Assembly (NCBI GenBank): GCA_016650315.1
Contig: JAENVZ010000310.1
Span: 1-7,794, forward strand
DNA from: Alphaproteobacteria bacterium
GTDB taxonomy: Bacteria; Pseudomonadota; Alphaproteobacteria; Sphingomonadales; Sphingomonadaceae
Direction of reading: 5' to 3'
DNA: 7,794 nt
Position 1 is the stretch's first letter, and every line of letters starts with the position of its first letter. Of the stretch, positions 7,549-7,794 are shown one piece after another. A program made the translations under genes and the position numbers. The notes below the pieces were generated by a model that searched no databases, was not told where the DNA came from, and saw only the letters and a program-made list of their open reading frames with translations.

Positions 7549-7740
7549 CACCCGGCTAAGCCGGGTGTTGGAATCCCCGTGCGTAGCCCGAGGCACCGCC
7601 GCCTTTAGCGTGCGCTTGGACATACGCGACGGTCACCCGGCCGAATATTCGACCGAGCTACGCGTCAAAGGGGATTCCACGCCCCACGAGCGGAATATGC
7701 CGCATCGCGGTGCCTCTCTGGCACGCAAACGCCTAGGGGT
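7549..7740 (-). ncRNA. Candidate structured RNA or leader, class unassigned
   Basis: Reading the minus strand, helices are: a 5-bp hairpin GTGCC/GGCAC (7724-7710); a 10-bp closing stem TGGAATCCCC (7679-7670) with GGGGATTCCA (7578-7569); an inner stem GCGTAGCTCG (7663-7654) with CGGGCTACGC (7590-7581); a 7-bp hairpin CGGTCGA-ATAT-TCGGCCG (7655-7638); a small AGGC/GCCT hairpin (7604-7591); and a perfect 8-bp hairpin CACCCGGC/GCCGGGTG (7567-7549). The second and third stems, the latter two bases shortened if the 7-bp hairpin forms, would close a multi-branch junction. Two helices contain U-G wobbles that would be A-C mismatches in plus-strand RNA, which favours minus-strand transcription. GAGGCACCGC (7716-7707) could also pair with GCGGTGCCTC (7599-7590), crossing the closing stem. 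No credible protein is encoded here. I recognise no known riboswitch, ribozyme or small-RNA family. Confidence 0.45.
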
Positions 7741-7746
7741 TCAATC

Positions 7747-7776
7747 TTTATGTGAATCGTGCCCAAGTGCCGTCAT
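7747..7776 (-). promoter_or_regulatory. Candidate promoter for the structured leader and two-gene cassette
   Basis: On the minus strand ATGACG (7776-7771, a TTGACG-like -35) and CATAAA (7752-7747, a -10-like box) are separated by 18 nt. Transcription would start near 7740, just before the first helix of the structured region. Both boxes deviate from consensus, so this is tentative. Confidence 0.28.
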
Positions 7777-7794
7777 GCTCCCAGCGGCGTAGGG

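Noticed and set aside
7529..7740. CRISPR array or retron msr-msd
   Set aside because: The repeats are inverted rather than regularly spaced direct repeats, and no cas gene or reverse transcriptase is in the window. A retron cannot be fully excluded without the sequence beyond the right edge.
7529..7740. tmRNA, SRP RNA, RNase P RNA or 6S RNA
   Set aside because: I found none of their conserved sequence landmarks, such as a tRNA-like T arm with CCA, the SRP GGAAGCA-type loop or the RNase P core.
7732..7746. CCTAGGGGTTCAATC as a duplicated tRNA 3' end (att site)
   Set aside because: It resembles a T arm, but alignment to the tRNA-Lys 3' end at 6685-6713 breaks down after a few bases.
7511..7792. 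93-residue plus-strand open frame across the repeat-rich region
   Set aside because: It overlaps the start of the 86-aa gene and runs through dense inverted repeats; no domain and no convincing ribosome site.

Overview
This window looks like the chromosome of an alphaproteobacterium, most likely a sphingomonad (Sphingomonadaceae). I base that on the GC-rich coding sequence, the style of the MreB, PBP2 and RodA proteins, and the compact mreBCD-mrdA-rodA order. The assignment comes from recognising protein families by eye, not from a search.

Positions 1-768 (minus strand) hold the first 256 codons of mutL, the mismatch-repair ATPase; the gene runs off the left edge. A 152-bp divergent intergenic stretch follows, with a plausible promoter for the next operon. 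Positions 921-6510 (plus strand) form a tight cell-elongation operon: mreB, mreC, mreD, mrdA (PBP2) and rodA. The last four are joined by 1-, 1- and 4-nt start/stop overlaps, so translation is probably coupled. MreB gives the cytoplasmic filament, MreC and MreD are the membrane link, RodA polymerises glycan strands and PBP2 crosslinks them: together, the rod-shape elongasome.

After rodA there is a 127-bp spacer with a repeated ACGATGA motif, then a tRNA-Lys gene (anticodon CTT, CCA encoded) at 6638-6713. tRNA genes are common integration sites, and the content changes here from housekeeping to accessory. Reading leftwards on the minus strand from the right edge there is a candidate promoter near 7750 and about 210 bp densely packed with inverted repeats (7529-7740). 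Next comes an 86-aa gene of unknown function, then a 138-aa gene with a possible PD-(D/E)XK-like core (variant QSK motif). The second overlaps the first by 4 nt, and a strong hairpin lies 6 nt after its stop.

The most interesting part is the leader of this small operon. Several inverted repeats carry G-T wobble positions that pair only in minus-strand RNA and would be C-A mismatches on the other strand. The Shine-Dalgarno sequence of the 86-aa gene lies inside a perfect hairpin. Two 10-bp pairings cross each other, as in a pseudoknot or a two-state switch. I could not match it to a known RNA class, so it is reported as an unassigned structured RNA or leader attached to a two-gene accessory cassette.
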